Below, piece after piece: positions 24,365-36,199 of a stretch of DNA of 64,000 nt. This stretch comes from Talpa occidentalis (taxonomy: Eukaryota; Chordata; Mammalia; Eulipotyphla; Talpidae). Each line of letters starts with the position of its first letter. The first letter of the stretch is position 1. The notes beneath the pieces are model-generated. The model was not told the DNA's origin. It did no database searches and saw only the letters and a list, made by a program, of their open reading frames with translations. Made by a program: the position numbers and the translations under genes. Location of the stretch: NCBI RefSeq assembly GCF_014898055.3, contig NW_023604861.1, forward strand, positions 97,652,083 through 97,716,082, written 5' to 3'.

Positions 24365-26175
24365 GATTTTATGAGACTGTTTGTAAGGCAGACAACTTTC
24401 TCAAATGGATGTTTTGAGGATTTCACTTGGGTGAGCCAGGGTGAGCACCCAGACTTCAGAGGGACTGAAAAACTAATCTATATAAGAGTGAAGGGACTCA
24501 ATTTCCTTAGGTGAGGGTAGGGATTCCAGAAGAAGAATCAGGGATGAGGTCTCAAAACAGACAGGACTTTGGGAAAGAAGATGATCCAGTAGGGGATACT
24601 TTGGGACTTTGGAGAATGTGAAATAAACCTCTCCCTCAGTCTCTTAAATGTCATCTATTGCCTATGCATCTCACCAGTAATTTTTAAAAAGTAGATTCAT
24701 TCCAGTTATCTTAAAGAGAATTTGAATGCAGTGTTAAATTTAACATATGATTTAAAACATATTAACTCCTTGGATGCAGGATCCAGAAGACAGGAACTTC
24801 TGACATCTGGAATATATTATTATTGCTCTGTTGACAGTGAATCTAGTAGAGGGGCCAGTGCATACAGATGCGGGTTAACAGCATGCTTAGCAAGAAGGAA
24901 CTCACCAGCTTACATTCCTTGAAAAAACTCCAAAGGGAATCATATCAGGAAGAAGGAAGATAGTTTAAACTTTAGAGGAAGCAAGAGGAACAAGTTAAGC
25001 CAGTGTAGAGGGCCTTGAGCCAAAAAGGCAACAGACAATAATACTCTCTACCTCTGTGGCAGAGGTTGATAGTTGTATTGGAGAACGTTGGGTCCGGAGT
25101 AGTAGGCCTTAGGCTTGGATCAGGAGGTACCATATGTGGGCCATTTGCACATTTTTTCTTGGCGAGGAGGCCAAAATTATTAAGCTCTAGTGTCTGACAT
25201 CTTTCTTATGTTTCTGTGACATATCTGCAGTTTCAAATGGAGGAATATAAACAGTTAGGAGAGTACAGAGGTAAGAGGAACAGTCAAGGGCTGTTTATTC
25301 AGGTGTATAGTACAGAATTTAGTACAAGAGTATTTGTTAAATGCCTGTTGTGTGCTTAGCATTATACCTTTGTTTCAAATTGGAAATGCAAGATGCCTGT
25401 CCTCTAAGCAAGAAACACAAGTGCCTACCACATACAGCTTCGAGTTCCACACACTGAAAACTGCCTAAATTGTCCGGGTGGATTTCTCTTCATACCTTTT
25501 ACCTCCTTGTGACTGCTCTTGGTATTGAAGCCTACATATAATTCCCCTAACATTAATTTTACCGAAGAGGCATTTGCTTTAGCCAAAACCAACATCGAAC
25601 TGAATATACTTTTGTCAGTCTGAAAGTGGAAAATGAAGAAGTGACCTTTTGTTATGATTTATTCTATCTCCCCATTCTGGCCCCATTGACCCATAGCAAA
25701 GAGAATCTGGTGGCTGTTTTTTCTCAACAGTACCATGACTTCATAATCTGAACTATAGCCAATAAAGTCGATAGCATGGTTTTAAATTATATTGTTTTTA
25801 ATGTGTTTCATCAAGGAGACTGTAAAATCCCTGACCCTAGTCTTGTGTTTTTATCCGGGTTCTTTGTAAAGGTCTTAGATAATTACTTGAGCCACCCGTG
25901 GGTGGTGTTTTCATATTTGAACTTATTTAAATGGTAGGGCTTGCTACCTGCCCTTACTACACAGAGTATCTTAATACTCTATTTAAGAGTTAAATTAAAG
26001 ACTCAAACTATAAATGCTTTCAGGACTACAGAGTTGCTCCCATGTAGTCTTCTGTTACCCTGGGAGGGCACTTACCTGCCTGCAAGACATTTCCATTGTA
26101 AGCATTGTATGCAAACAAAATTGGAAGGAAGGCTTAGAAACACAGGAGACCACCTTGACACTCAAAGAGAATAAA
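24365..26175. other. AT-rich unique sequence; no gene seen
   Basis: No exon or assignable repeat. A short MIR3-like trace ('aaatgcctgttgtgtgctta') lies near 25339-25365. Confidence 0.4.
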
Positions 26176-26178
26176 TTG

Positions 26179-26779
26179 CAAGTGCATTTTTATTTTTATT
26201 TTTTAAAAAGATTTATTTATTTATGCATATAAGAGCTGGGGTACAGGCCAGAGGTGTGTGGGGGGCGTGAGAGGATTCACCAGAGACAGAGTGGGGAACA
26301 GAACAGGCAGATGTACTGAAATACACTGCTGAGGGGAGCAGCGGGCGAGTCAGGAGAGGTCTGCTACACCTTGTGGATAGCTCCCTGGCCGTCCGGGGAT
26401 TGAACTCACATTGCAGAGGCTGCAGATTTCTTCATAGTGCAGTGCTTAACCCCTTGCACCACCAGGGAGGCCCCCACATTTTTTTTAAGATTTATTTATG
26501 TATGCATATAAGAACTGGGGTGTAAGCCAGAGGTGTGTGTGTGGGGTGGGGAGGGGTGAGAGGATTCACCAGAGACAGTGGGGAGCAGAACAGGAAGATC
26601 TACTGAAATATACTGCTGAGGGGAGCAGTGGGCTAAACAGGAGAGGTCTGCCATGCTGCGCTTTGTGGGTTGCTCACTGGCCACAGGGGATCAAACTCGT
26701 GCAGCAGGGGCTGAAGATAGCTTGATAGCGCTGTCCTTAACCCCTGTGCCACCAGGGAGGCCCTACAAGTGCATTTTTA
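26179..26779 (-). mobile_element. Two tandem tRNA-derived SINEs sharing one target duplication
   Basis: Two complete copies (about 26193-26474 and 26475-26765), both in minus orientation, are joined tail to head. The outer target-site duplication 'caagtgcattttta' lies at 26179-26192 and 26766-26779 and flanks the pair, not each copy. Each copy has 'aagatttatttatgtatgca'-type tail sequence, 'gaggattcaccagagacag', 'ctgctgaggggagcag' and the terminal 'caccagggaggcc'. One copy inserted into the A-rich tail of the other, or they moved as a dimer. Confidence 0.9.
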
Positions 26780-27084
26780 AGTTTCAGTCAGGATTTAAGA
26801 TTAACAAATTAGAATTAAAAGACCGATACTTTACCCAGAAAGAACACACATTCTTTTCTTCACTTCTGTTTCTTTGTTAGAACATCTTACCTCGCAGAGG
26901 TATAACATGTCCTCCAGGGGTAAACACTGAAGGATGCTTGTTTAGTCCCTTCCACTTGCTGCATACATCCATCAGGATTATAGTGAGAGCAGAAAAGCAG
27001 GGTGTCAGGGCCCCAAACCCACAAGAATGATGTGGAAGGCAGTTTCTAAATTTCAGCCCCAGCCTGTGCCTGTGCCATGACTCA

Positions 27085-27425
27085 TGTAACCATCCGCCTA
27101 GGTCTGAATCCTGACTCACTCAGGCACATTACTGAGGCTTCTAAGTTTGTTTCCTCTTCTGTAAAATGCCATCCCTGTCTTACACAGTTAGACTAAGGCC
27201 TGGTATATAGCAAATGTTCCTCTGCTATTACAAGTCATCTTCCCTGGGAAGACGCCATCTTGGATCCCACAGCTGTGTCCCAGGTGGTTGCAAAGGCAAT
27301 TTTGTAAACCCTGAGATCTCAAGGGAGCAGGGAACCCTGAAGAGTTCCCAAGTTGCCCTTTTGCAGGTGAGGAGATGGAGGTCTCAAGAAAGGTTGTGAC
27401 CTGCTAGGGTCACACAACAGGAAAT
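27085..27425 (+). repeat. MIR relics
   Basis: About 27100-27170 has 'ctgaatcctgactcactcag' and 'tttcctcttctgtaaaatg' (MIR left half). About 27355-27425 has 'ttttgcaggtgaggagatgg' and 'agggtcacacaacagg' (MIR core and right part). Confidence 0.65.
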
Positions 27426-27548
27426 GGGGATGAACACTTTGGAATTCCTGTCCATCGTTCTTTTCATTATAGCTGGACATACATTCAGTAAGGAAACCAG
27501 AGGGATCTTTTGCTTTTACCTTTCATTGTTTTCCTTCTATTTTTTCTT

Positions 27549-27549
<1 letters not shown>

Positions 27550-27589
<40 letters not shown>
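27550..27589. repeat. (TG)n microsatellite, 40 bp
   Basis: A pure GT/TG dinucleotide run of about 20 units, read directly. Confidence 0.97.
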
Positions 27590-27591
<2 letters not shown>

Positions 27592-27599
27592 TGAATGAC

Positions 27600-29035
27600 G
27601 CTTCCTCCATGCAAGTGTAGGGTGTAGAAATCCAAGTCTGCAGTTCAGTGATGTAAGAATCAAAACTTTTGCCAGAACAGAATCTCTTCTTTAGATCTTC
27701 ATTTTCTTGCAATGGAAGTTTAATCTCAGTTTATCAGATTTTAGCCTCCCCATCCCTGAAGTTGTATCTGAGCTTGGATCTGTCACCATCTTATGGGTGA
27801 AGAAAAGGCAGTGACATCCTTGATCCCACTGTGCCTGGCTTCTCCCAGGCCTGGCTCCCAACCACAGGACCCTGGGAGTGGCCTCCTTCTATGATTGCTG
27901 CACCCTGCAAAGAGGAACCCCAGGTGAAAAACAGCCAGAAGGTGCACGTACCACTCCCCCCCACCACCTTGCATCAGGATCCCTCTGAGTGAAAAGACCC
28001 ACATCAAGCCTTTGAACCTGGATGCCAGAAGAAAACAGCAGGGGGAGGGGGGGAGGCACATTTAAAACAAACCAACAAACATGAAAATCATTTCTGCCAG
28101 AGTAATTCCTGCCCACACAGGCTGCAGGTAGAGTGGAGAAAGTCTTAGGCTGGGCTGTGGTTTGTAACCTTTTATGTAGATACAATATGCTGAGGGTTCT
28201 TCGAAAATCCTAACATGTTTCCAGAGAGGTTTCCAAACCCATAAAACATCCCCCGAAGGTGTCCATCCTGCCTCACCCGGTACACCTGACCTCCCTCTGG
28301 GTTCAAGTGACAGGGTTATTGTGGAGGGAATTGGGCCTCGATGGGTAGATAGAGGGGTGAAAGGGATAGAAAGGGGAGAGTGAGTGAAAGCAAGATAGAA
28401 GACTGTTTGATTTTTCTCTGTGATACATGCACAGACTCTCATAACGTCCATTGCTGAAAACCTCGTCTGTGGTTTCAGTTTGCTGTGGACCATTTTCCAT
28501 CCCAGGCCGAGTCCTTTGAAGGCGGGTGTGAACATGCAAGCTGTACCTTATCCTTCTTAGGCAATCAATAAATATGTTATAAGTAAATCAAAGAATGCCT
28601 GAGACTCTAAAAATATCTTTCTATTTTCAGACAGGTGATTTGGGCAAAGAGCATGCATTCTACATATATTTGGGAACCACAACATTATAAATTTAAAATA
28701 AATTATTTTTAGAAACCAGTAAATGCCTGTTAAAAACAGGAATGAGGAGTAGAGAAGTGGAAAATCAAAGCTCTCCCTTCCCCCTGCTAAACTCGCCAGA
28801 GGCTACCACAGTTAACACTTCATACCACATTTCTCTAATTAAAAATAAAACTGAATTATCTTGGTGAAATTGACAGCTACTCATCTTTCATAACTCCCCT
28901 TTCCCGTCCTCCCGCTTCTAAACTTTAATTTCCTCCATGTCTTCTTTTGTGTCTCTTTATCATGTTTTTTTTTTTTTTTTCTCCTCCTTCCACTCTTAAT
29001 CATGTTTTTATAGTGCTCAAAATATTTGAGTTGAG
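27600..29035. other. Unique sequence; no gene seen
   Basis: Frames of 92-157 codons on the minus strand (27783-28535) overlap in different frames and have no recognisable domain. An A-rich LINE-like patch lies at about 28740-28830 ('agaggctaccacagttaaca'), and a 17-T run at about 28964-28980. Confidence 0.4.
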
Positions 29036-29039
29036 TTTA

Positions 29040-29345
29040 TGGGTTGGTTGGTTTGTTTTTAGTCTGAAATTGACATATTACACTCAAGTGCATCTGGGAT
29101 GACTTTGGACAAAGTCCAAATATCAAGATAAAGAAGATTGCTGTCACTTTAGAAAATTCTTCGGTGCCCTTTGTCCAAGGCTGGCAACCATGGTTCTGAA
29201 CAATTTCTGTCACTGTTAGAGTAGTTTCCCTTGTTCTGGATCTTCTCATAAACATGTGGAGCATGTGCTTGTCTATGTCAACTTCCTTCTGCCCAGTATA
29301 GCATGTGGGATCCATCTTGTTGTGTACATCAAACATCAAGTATCT
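29040..29345 (-). repeat. Possible old L1 3' UTR, antisense
   Basis: Weak resemblance to L1M-type 3' UTR in antisense ('tctcataaacatgtgg' then 'catgtgggatccatcttgtt'). Could be another old repeat. Confidence 0.3.
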
Positions 29346-29384
29346 TCCCTTTTTTGTTTTTTAAAGATATTATTCAGACTAAAA

Positions 29385-29400
29385 TCTCTCTCTCTCTCTC

Positions 29401-29435
<35 letters not shown>
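29385..29435. repeat. Compound (TC)n(TG)n microsatellite
   Basis: Eight TC units (29385-29400) run into about 16 TG units (29403-29435). Confidence 0.95.
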
Positions 29436-29440
<5 letters not shown>

Positions 29441-29694
29441 AACTTTGAAATTTCTTGGGGGCCAACTGGTGGGTAATCTGAGCGTAAGAACTTTGGAAAA
29501 AGAAATTTAAAATTCTCACCCTACTTTCTTTGATGCACAGAACTGCAGGAGAAAGGGGTATCGTTTTCTACAAGAGGTTTGTGTGCACAGGCCCGGGGGG
29601 GACAGGGCCTTCTGTCAATCTGACAATATGTGCAACATTTTAAATCATTATAGTCAGACACACTGCCTGAAAAATTTAGACTCAGCATTAGAGT

Positions 29695-29870
29695 TATGAG
29701 TCACTGAACAACGGGCTCTGTCCAGTAGGCTATATCTGTAGCCTCGCTGTGTAGAAGGCTACACCATCTAGGTCAGCATAATTATACTCTACGATGTTTA
29801 CAAAATGATGACATCCCCTAATGATGCTATTTCCAGAATGTATCCCTGTTGTTAAATGATGTTTGACAAT
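29695..29870 (-). mobile_element. Ancient non-autonomous DNA-transposon relic
   Basis: Read on the minus strand it gives 'catttaacaacagggataca', 'ttctggaaat', 'catcattagg', 'cctagatggtgtagcc', 'aggctac' and 'agcctactgg'. These match in order a well-known mammalian DNA-transposon fossil with a self-complementary 'taacgacgggatacgttctg' type terminus. I do not trust my memory of the family name. Confidence 0.6.
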
Positions 29871-29874
29871 ACTT

Positions 29875-32435
29875 TGGTCAGGCAACAATTTTAGTTGGAA
29901 ATGAGACTTTATATCCCAGGAGCTATTTTCCAAAGATCTTGAAGGCTTGCTAACAATGATGGTGACAACAATAATGACAATCACTAGAATATCATCATTG
30001 CTAGTGGATGCTCCAACCCATTCTATGGGATCAGATATGATCTCCATCTCCTCCATACCTCATGTTACAGATGAAGAAACAGGCCTACTGAGCATGCACT
30101 CACTTCTCATGACAAATGGAAGCAGGACGCAGTCTGTGTGGCTCAACAACCTTTTTCCACTGTACCACAAGACTTGTCCTGGGCTGGGATGCCACCTCAG
30201 ACCGCAACCGCATGTTAACAGCCATTTCCTCAAATGGGTTGGAGGATATATCTTTTTTTTTTCCTTTTGGTTTACTTCTCTACCTCAGGAATAGGAAAGA
30301 TACTACAACACTGAGGGGCCCTGTAGGGTAGCTCCAGGGACAAGCATGAAAGGAAATGGCTCTACTTGAACTTTCCAGGAAGAGACTTTATCCAGCTCCC
30401 TTCTCGTTAATCTCCAGATGTCAACTGCCAAGTGGAGACTCCATTCTCAGAGCACAGCTATGGCACCAGGGGAGAGGTTGATGGGTGTCAAGGGTGTTGA
30501 GGAGTAAAGGGTTGGGCCAAGAGCCAAGGTAACTCTGAGAGGTAACTGCTTCTCTGTGAGGCTGAAGTGTGGAAACACAGCACATCAGTTCAGGGATGCT
30601 CATCAGCAACTTTGCTTGTGCTGGAAGGATCTGACCTTCAGGCCCTCCAGATATGACTGAAAGAGGAGATCCAGTAAACATGATCACCAAGAGCTAGCTC
30701 ATGTCTTAGAAAAGGGATTTTCAGAATTCTCAGTGCACATAAGTAGTAGTACTATAAAGACAGAGGTAACCATTCAAGGAATGGAGAAGTAGATTCTCAA
30801 AAATTACACTCTAAACCAGAGCTGTGGTTCAGGAAGGGGGTTTTATGTTGTTGCTGTTGTTTCAGTTTTGGCCTCAGAAAGGATGTACAGTCCTGCTATA
30901 AACACTCTTTCATCAGGGAGCAGGGCTGTGACTTCGCAGTGGGTACAAGCATCTAGACCCTGGTATAGAGAAAGACACAAAGGACAAATCCAGATCAGAC
31001 TCAGTGTATTCAGTAGAGCTGTGATTTGAGAGAGGAACATTTCAGATGCTAGCACCTGAGAAATGTTTCCAAAGAACTTGTCTTCACTTGTAATGCAGTT
31101 TTCCTGCCCAAACTCTGCAGCTGGGGTTGCTTCCTGGCTACTTCTGATGGACTAAAATCTAAGTCTTGAGCTGGGCCCTCAATGATGAGCATGTAGATAC
31201 CCAGGCCCGTGCTGGGAGGCATAGTGCTGCCAGGAGCTGTGGAGGAGCAATCCTCAGATCTTATCAGGTCAATGGTTGTTGCCTGTTGGTCTCTTGGTCA
31301 ATTTCTTCACCTCATCAGTGATCTATCTCATGACACCCTCTACTACAAACACACTCCAGGCGCTGCCATGTTTATTTCCAATATTTGCTGATGGGAACCA
31401 ATCTCAGAAGAGTGAAGGGTCAGAAGAGTTCCTGGGAATGTGTTACAGAAGAACTTCACCTGCCCAACAGGTTCCCTTACAGATGAATGTGTGCTTGTCT
31501 ATGTCAACACAACTCTGGGAAACCATATCTCAGAGAACAATGAGATATGATTTGAGATGATCTTCATTGTTCTTCTTGGGAAGCTGCTGAACCAGAAAAT
31601 GTGCCTACAGGGAAAGCCTCATTTGGGGAAGTGAAGAGGCTAAAGTTCTTTATTTTAAAAATAGAGAACAACTTTTCTCACCATCTTTCCCCTCTTCCTC
31701 CCTTCCAACTAGAATATGACCTCCTCAGTCCCAATAAAGAACCAATCAAATTTCAAGGATAACTGGACAATTATGAAGAAATAGCAAGAAGGCAAACTGT
31801 CTTAAGAGCCATGAGTCTGGAATCTTGGAGGCAGCTCTTTTCCAGGGGGGAGACCCATTGAGTACCCTCTGTGCATGAAGAAGCCCCTTAAGGGTGGGAG
31901 TTAAAAGGAGATACAAGGGGAAAAGAAAGAACCAAAATGAGAGTTTGCATCTTTTGCTGCCGAGCACTTTGGGAATCACCAGTCTGCCTGTTTCTACCAC
32001 CTCCCACCTCGATTATGTGCTGGGTCCTATGGTCCCTTCTGATGGCTGTCTGACAGCCCACCTCACATCCAGGTAGTCATAAAAGTATCACCAGGTCACC
32101 TGGATATCTCCCATGGCAACATGCATGGTGCCTAGCATGGGAACTGCAGGGACATGATTAAAAGAGCACTTGGAGGTAGTTGATGAAGGGACAGGGCACA
32201 CACTGAACACTAGTACACCGAGATCTAGGTCAAAGGGCAGAGGGGCTCAGTCTGTGTTGTGTGGAGTGATCTTCTCCCTGGCAACAGCTCATCCAGGTAG
32301 ACTCCAGTGAACTTCACAGGTCTAATTAGATATCTTGGACATATTCTAGATTAGAGAATATAGCATGGGCTGATTTTAAGATGAAATCTATGTCTTTCTC
32401 AATCAGAATTTTTTTTAAGCAATGTTTTGATGAAC
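29875..32435. other. Unique sequence; no gene seen
   Basis: A MIR-like trace ('gttacagatgaagaaacagg') lies near 30064-30083. The 108- and 115-codon frames at 29730-30294 lie on opposite strands and look incidental. No other structure seen. Confidence 0.4.
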
Positions 32436-32440
32436 ATTTC

Positions 32441-32746
32441 AGAATGTAGAGAGAAGGGCCTCCCTGGTGGTGCAAGGGGTTAAGACGCAACCTATGAAGC
32501 TTCCGCCACTGCAGCATGAGTTCAATCCCAGGCCGGCCAGGGAGTTACCCACATGGCGCAGCAGACCTCTCCTGACTTGCCCTTTGCTCCCCTCAGCAGT
32601 GTACTTCGGTCAATCTGCCTGTTCTGTTCCCCATTCTGTCTCTGGTGAATCCTTTCACTCCCCACACTACTGGCCTATACCCCAGTTCTTATATGCATAA
32701 ATAAATAAATCTTTCAAAAAAAAAAAAAAAAGAATGTAGAGAGAAG
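32441..32746 (+). mobile_element. tRNA-derived SINE with 16-bp perfect target duplication
   Basis: Body 32457-32730, plus orientation. Target-site duplication 'agaatgtagagagaag' at 32441-32456 and 32731-32746. Head GGCCTCCCTGGTGGTGCAAGGGGTTAAG (A-box region), B box GAGTTCAATCC, then 'CTCCCCTCAGCAGTGTACTT', 'CTCTGGTGAATCC', 'GCATAAATAAATAAATCTTT' and a poly-A of 15 or more. Complete, older subfamily ('ccccagttcttatatgcata'). Confidence 0.95.
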
Positions 32747-32749
32747 AGT

Positions 32750-34535
32750 CAAATATCTAGTGATGGAGCTACAGATACATGTTTAAAATAATGCCCAAGT
32801 TTGGAAATGCTGCCTTTTTCCCCCATGCCTGCATTTGTCACAGCACCAGTACCTCTGTCATCACCAGATCCTTTTTGATTATGTCACAGTTTATTCACAA
32901 GTTACTCTTCAGGTGCATCATTAGGAAGGTCAAGCTGCATAGTCATTGAGGATGACCAAGTTGCCATCATCCTTGCCATGATCCTTTGGTTTGTGGTGGT
33001 TCTCTGCACTGTGCCAACACCTTATCAGTGTGGTTTTTAAAGGATCCTCAAAAGACTGGATTATCATATTCAACCCTTGGGATTGCCAGGCTGAGTGTTA
33101 CACATCCTTGCCTCTCTTAGTGACCCTATTCACATCTAAAACTAGCATTGTTTGCACTTGTTGAAGCCAATGGTTCTTTCCCTGGTCTGACTTTGTAGTT
33201 CAAAATAAATTGTTCAAAATCATGGCTCAAACAAGTGCCCTGTAATATGAGAAGTTTTATGAGGATTTGACTCTGAAGTGACTTCCTCTCCTCTGCAGTA
33301 AGAATTTAAGAACCAAACCAAATCTTGCCTTGGATCTGAGTATAGTATCTCAAAAGCAATGTCAGGGGCTACGGGGGGTACTGTTTGACTCAGTATGTGA
33401 TGACAAGGTCATTGTAAAGTTGGCCATTGTCTTAGCAATCCTGGACCTGAGAGCCAGACCTCTTAAGTCAAGAAAGGCCAATGGAGAAGGGCTGGTCCAA
33501 CCATCTATCACAGAGACCCTGTGGGCTCAGAGACAGAAGGTTGCCTGAGACTAGATGGCAGAGGCCTAGTGAGTGAGGCATAGCCCAAGTCTCTTGACTC
33601 ACAACCTCTTCCCAGGGCTTCTCCCTAAATATGTGTGTACCCAAATTGTTACCATATCTCAGGAAAGCACTAGATTTGTCTGGGATAAGCACCAGCCCCA
33701 CAGAGCATATACTCATTACTAGATGGGTAATTCTGGCCTAGGTCTTGTGTTTTTCTTGCGTGTCTCCCAAGTCTTTCCCCTTTCCTTTGATTGTATTCAC
33801 ATAAGCATTCAACTAACATGTTCTCAAACATAACTAGGTTTGCCCACCTGGATTTCCCTCTACACTGTCTTGTTGGGGCCCCTTCTGCAGCCACCACTTA
33901 ACTGTTATTTTTTGTCCATCCCCAGTTGTCCCAGCCTGTCTTACCACTTCACCTTTTCTCTTTCCCCTGCTCCTCTCAGAGGAGGAGCTATCTGAGGATC
34001 ATGAGGGAGGAGACCAGAGCCTGAGGTTCTTCCCTTGGGCAAACAGGACTGGATGGATGACATAATCCCTTTAAACCTTAGAAAAACAACCTTGTGGCTC
34101 TTGTCTCCCTTGGGCCCTCATTTTGGTTGCCTCAGGGCACAAGACAGAAGCCAGGAAGCACAACCCCAGCCTGGAAACTTGCAGAGCTCCAAGGGTAAGC
34201 TTTTAGCTGCTGCCGGCTTCCCCTTGCAAGAACTCAAACTGTTTAGAACCTTACACAAGGTGACCTTCTTGCTTCCCAAGGCCAGCAATTGCTTGATCAC
34301 AAACTGCTTCACACTTACTTCCACTTCCTCTCCTTGTGTGTTGACTGATACCTTGACTTAACCTCTTGATGTTGGAAAGTGGGTCAGCTGCTGCTCTGGC
34401 CTCAGAAAAGAACAGGTTCCATGGAATATTGAATGCCTATCATTTTGGTTCATTTTAAAGAAAAGTGGAGTATCTTGAAGAAAAATGGAGACAAAATCCT
34501 GAAGGGTGAAGAATTTCCAAAACATAAGGAGGAAA
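32750..34535. other. Unique sequence; no gene seen
   Basis: No family or exon recognised. The 108-codon frame at 34035-34361 overlaps a 68-codon frame on the other strand; not called. Confidence 0.4.
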
Positions 34536-34980
34536 TGCTCAAATGTCCATCGGGAGTTGAATGGATAAACAAATCATGGGATAATCACAAAATGGAATAC
34601 CATCCACCAAGAAGAAGAATGAACTGAAAATGGGTACAAATATTTGGATAAATCTACCAGGCATTATGTGTTAAAGAACATAAAGACAAAAGAACATGTA
34701 ATAAATGATTCCACTCACATAGAGTTCAGGGACAGACAAAAACAATTTAAGCTGATAGAGATTGGAGTAGGGACTACTGAGGAGCAGGGTAGAATGGTGG
34801 ATTGACTGGGAGGGAATACAAGGAACCTTCTGAAAAATGTTCTATAGCTCGTTCAGAGTGATGGTCACAAATATATGTGTGTGTGTAAAATTAATCATGC
34901 TCTACCTTTAAGATTTATACACTTTTCTGAATGTGTGATGTAGCTCAATAAAAACTTCACAATGGGAATGAGGAGTCAGA
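34535..34980 (+). mobile_element. Old L1 3' end, sense
   Basis: The pattern 'gaaatgctcaaatgtccatc', 'gaatggataaacaaatcatg', 'aatggaataccatcca', 'ataaatgattccactcacat', 'gttctatagctcgttcagag' and 'gtagctcaataaaaa' follows the L1M 3' end to its terminal sequence. Confidence 0.8.
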
Positions 34981-35264
34981 GGAGGAAGAAAAGAAGGTTG
35001 GAGGCTCAGAAATAGAAGTGTGTAAGAGACCAGAGAAAAGCATTTCAGTAAAAGGGCAATGAGTTGACTAACATAGTGAGACTCTTGGATTTGGTGACTA
35101 AGAAATTTTTTGTCCTGACAGAAAAAGTTTTAATATGATAATTTCAGCTTGAGGAAAGATCAATGATAAGGAAGTTCATGGGTGATGCTGTTGTTCTTAT
35201 GAAATTTTGGAGGTGACTAAAGAAGTCCGTATGCAAAAGAAATGCAGCCATTAGAATAGAAGAG

Positions 35265-35320
35265 AAGGAGGGGTAAAGAAAGAGAAAGAAAGAAAGAGAG
35301 ACGGAGACAGAGAGAGATTG
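35265..35320. repeat. Purine-rich (GAAA/GAGA) simple repeat
   Basis: Imperfect run 'gaaagagaaagaaagaaaga' continuing into GAGA units. Confidence 0.8.
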
Positions 35321-35454
35321 GAACAAGATCCTAGAAGAAGCAATCCAGGGCATAGTTGGGAAGAGGATTGTAGAAAGAGGAAAGAAAGAAAAGGTGCAGA
35401 GTCACTCTGCTTGAAGGGACTATTTCCTAACATTGCTAACAGCACAGGCTGAGG

Positions 35455-36198
35455 ACATAAAAATCAGTTGTAAGTTTATATACCAGCATGAACACATGAA
35501 AACCAAAATTTAAAAATACAGTATCATTTGCAATTGAAAAAAAATGCTCAGGTACCAATCTAGGAAAACATGCACATGACTTATATGCTGAACATGATAC
35601 AATGCTGATCAAAAAATCAAGATGATCTAAATAATTGGAGAGGCATTTCATTTTACAGATTGGAAGTCTCAACTTAGTAAATTGATGTATGATTTTAATA
35701 CAATTCCTACAAAGACATTAGAGTATTATCTGTAGATACAGATAAGATTATTCTGAGATGAAAATGGAATGTCAAAGGAACAAAAATCACTACAGCAATT
35801 CTGAAAAAGAAGAACGAAGAGACAAGAATCACTTTACCCAATGTAAAGGCTTATGATATAGTAACAGTGGTCAAGACAGTGAGGCACTGGCAGAAGGATA
35901 GGTACATAGATGAATGAACACGATAAGGAACCCAAAATAGAGCCACAGACAGCCCACTGATTTTTGAAAAAGGTGCAAAAACAATTCAGTGGATGAAGGA
36001 TAACCATTTTAACAAACTGTACTGGAGTGATTTCTATTGGAGTATCCATAGGCAAAGCAGGAGAGAGAGAGAGAGAGAGAGAACCAAAATTGATCCTACA
36101 GTAAAAAAAATTTTGAAGGATCACATGTAACAGGTAAAACTATAAAACTGTTACAGAAAAACAGGAGAAAACCTTTAGGATCTAGTACTTGGTTAGAG
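35455..36198 (+). mobile_element. L1 ORF2 C-terminal fragment, sense
   Basis: Contains 'aatcactttacccaatgtaa', 'gatttttgaaaaaggtgcaa', 'aacaattcagtggatgaagg', 'aacaggtaaaactataaaac', 'ggagaaaacctttaggat'. It stops inside ORF2 at about 36198 with no 3' UTR and abuts an oppositely oriented L1 piece. A (GA)12 run lies at 36059-36082 inside it. Confidence 0.8.
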
Positions 36199-36199
36199 T

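Noticed and set aside
29270..31510. Shared phrase 'gtgcttgtctatgtcaac' at about 29267 and 31492
   Set aside because: Only 18 bp match and the flanks are unrelated, so chance or a tiny remnant is the simplest reading.
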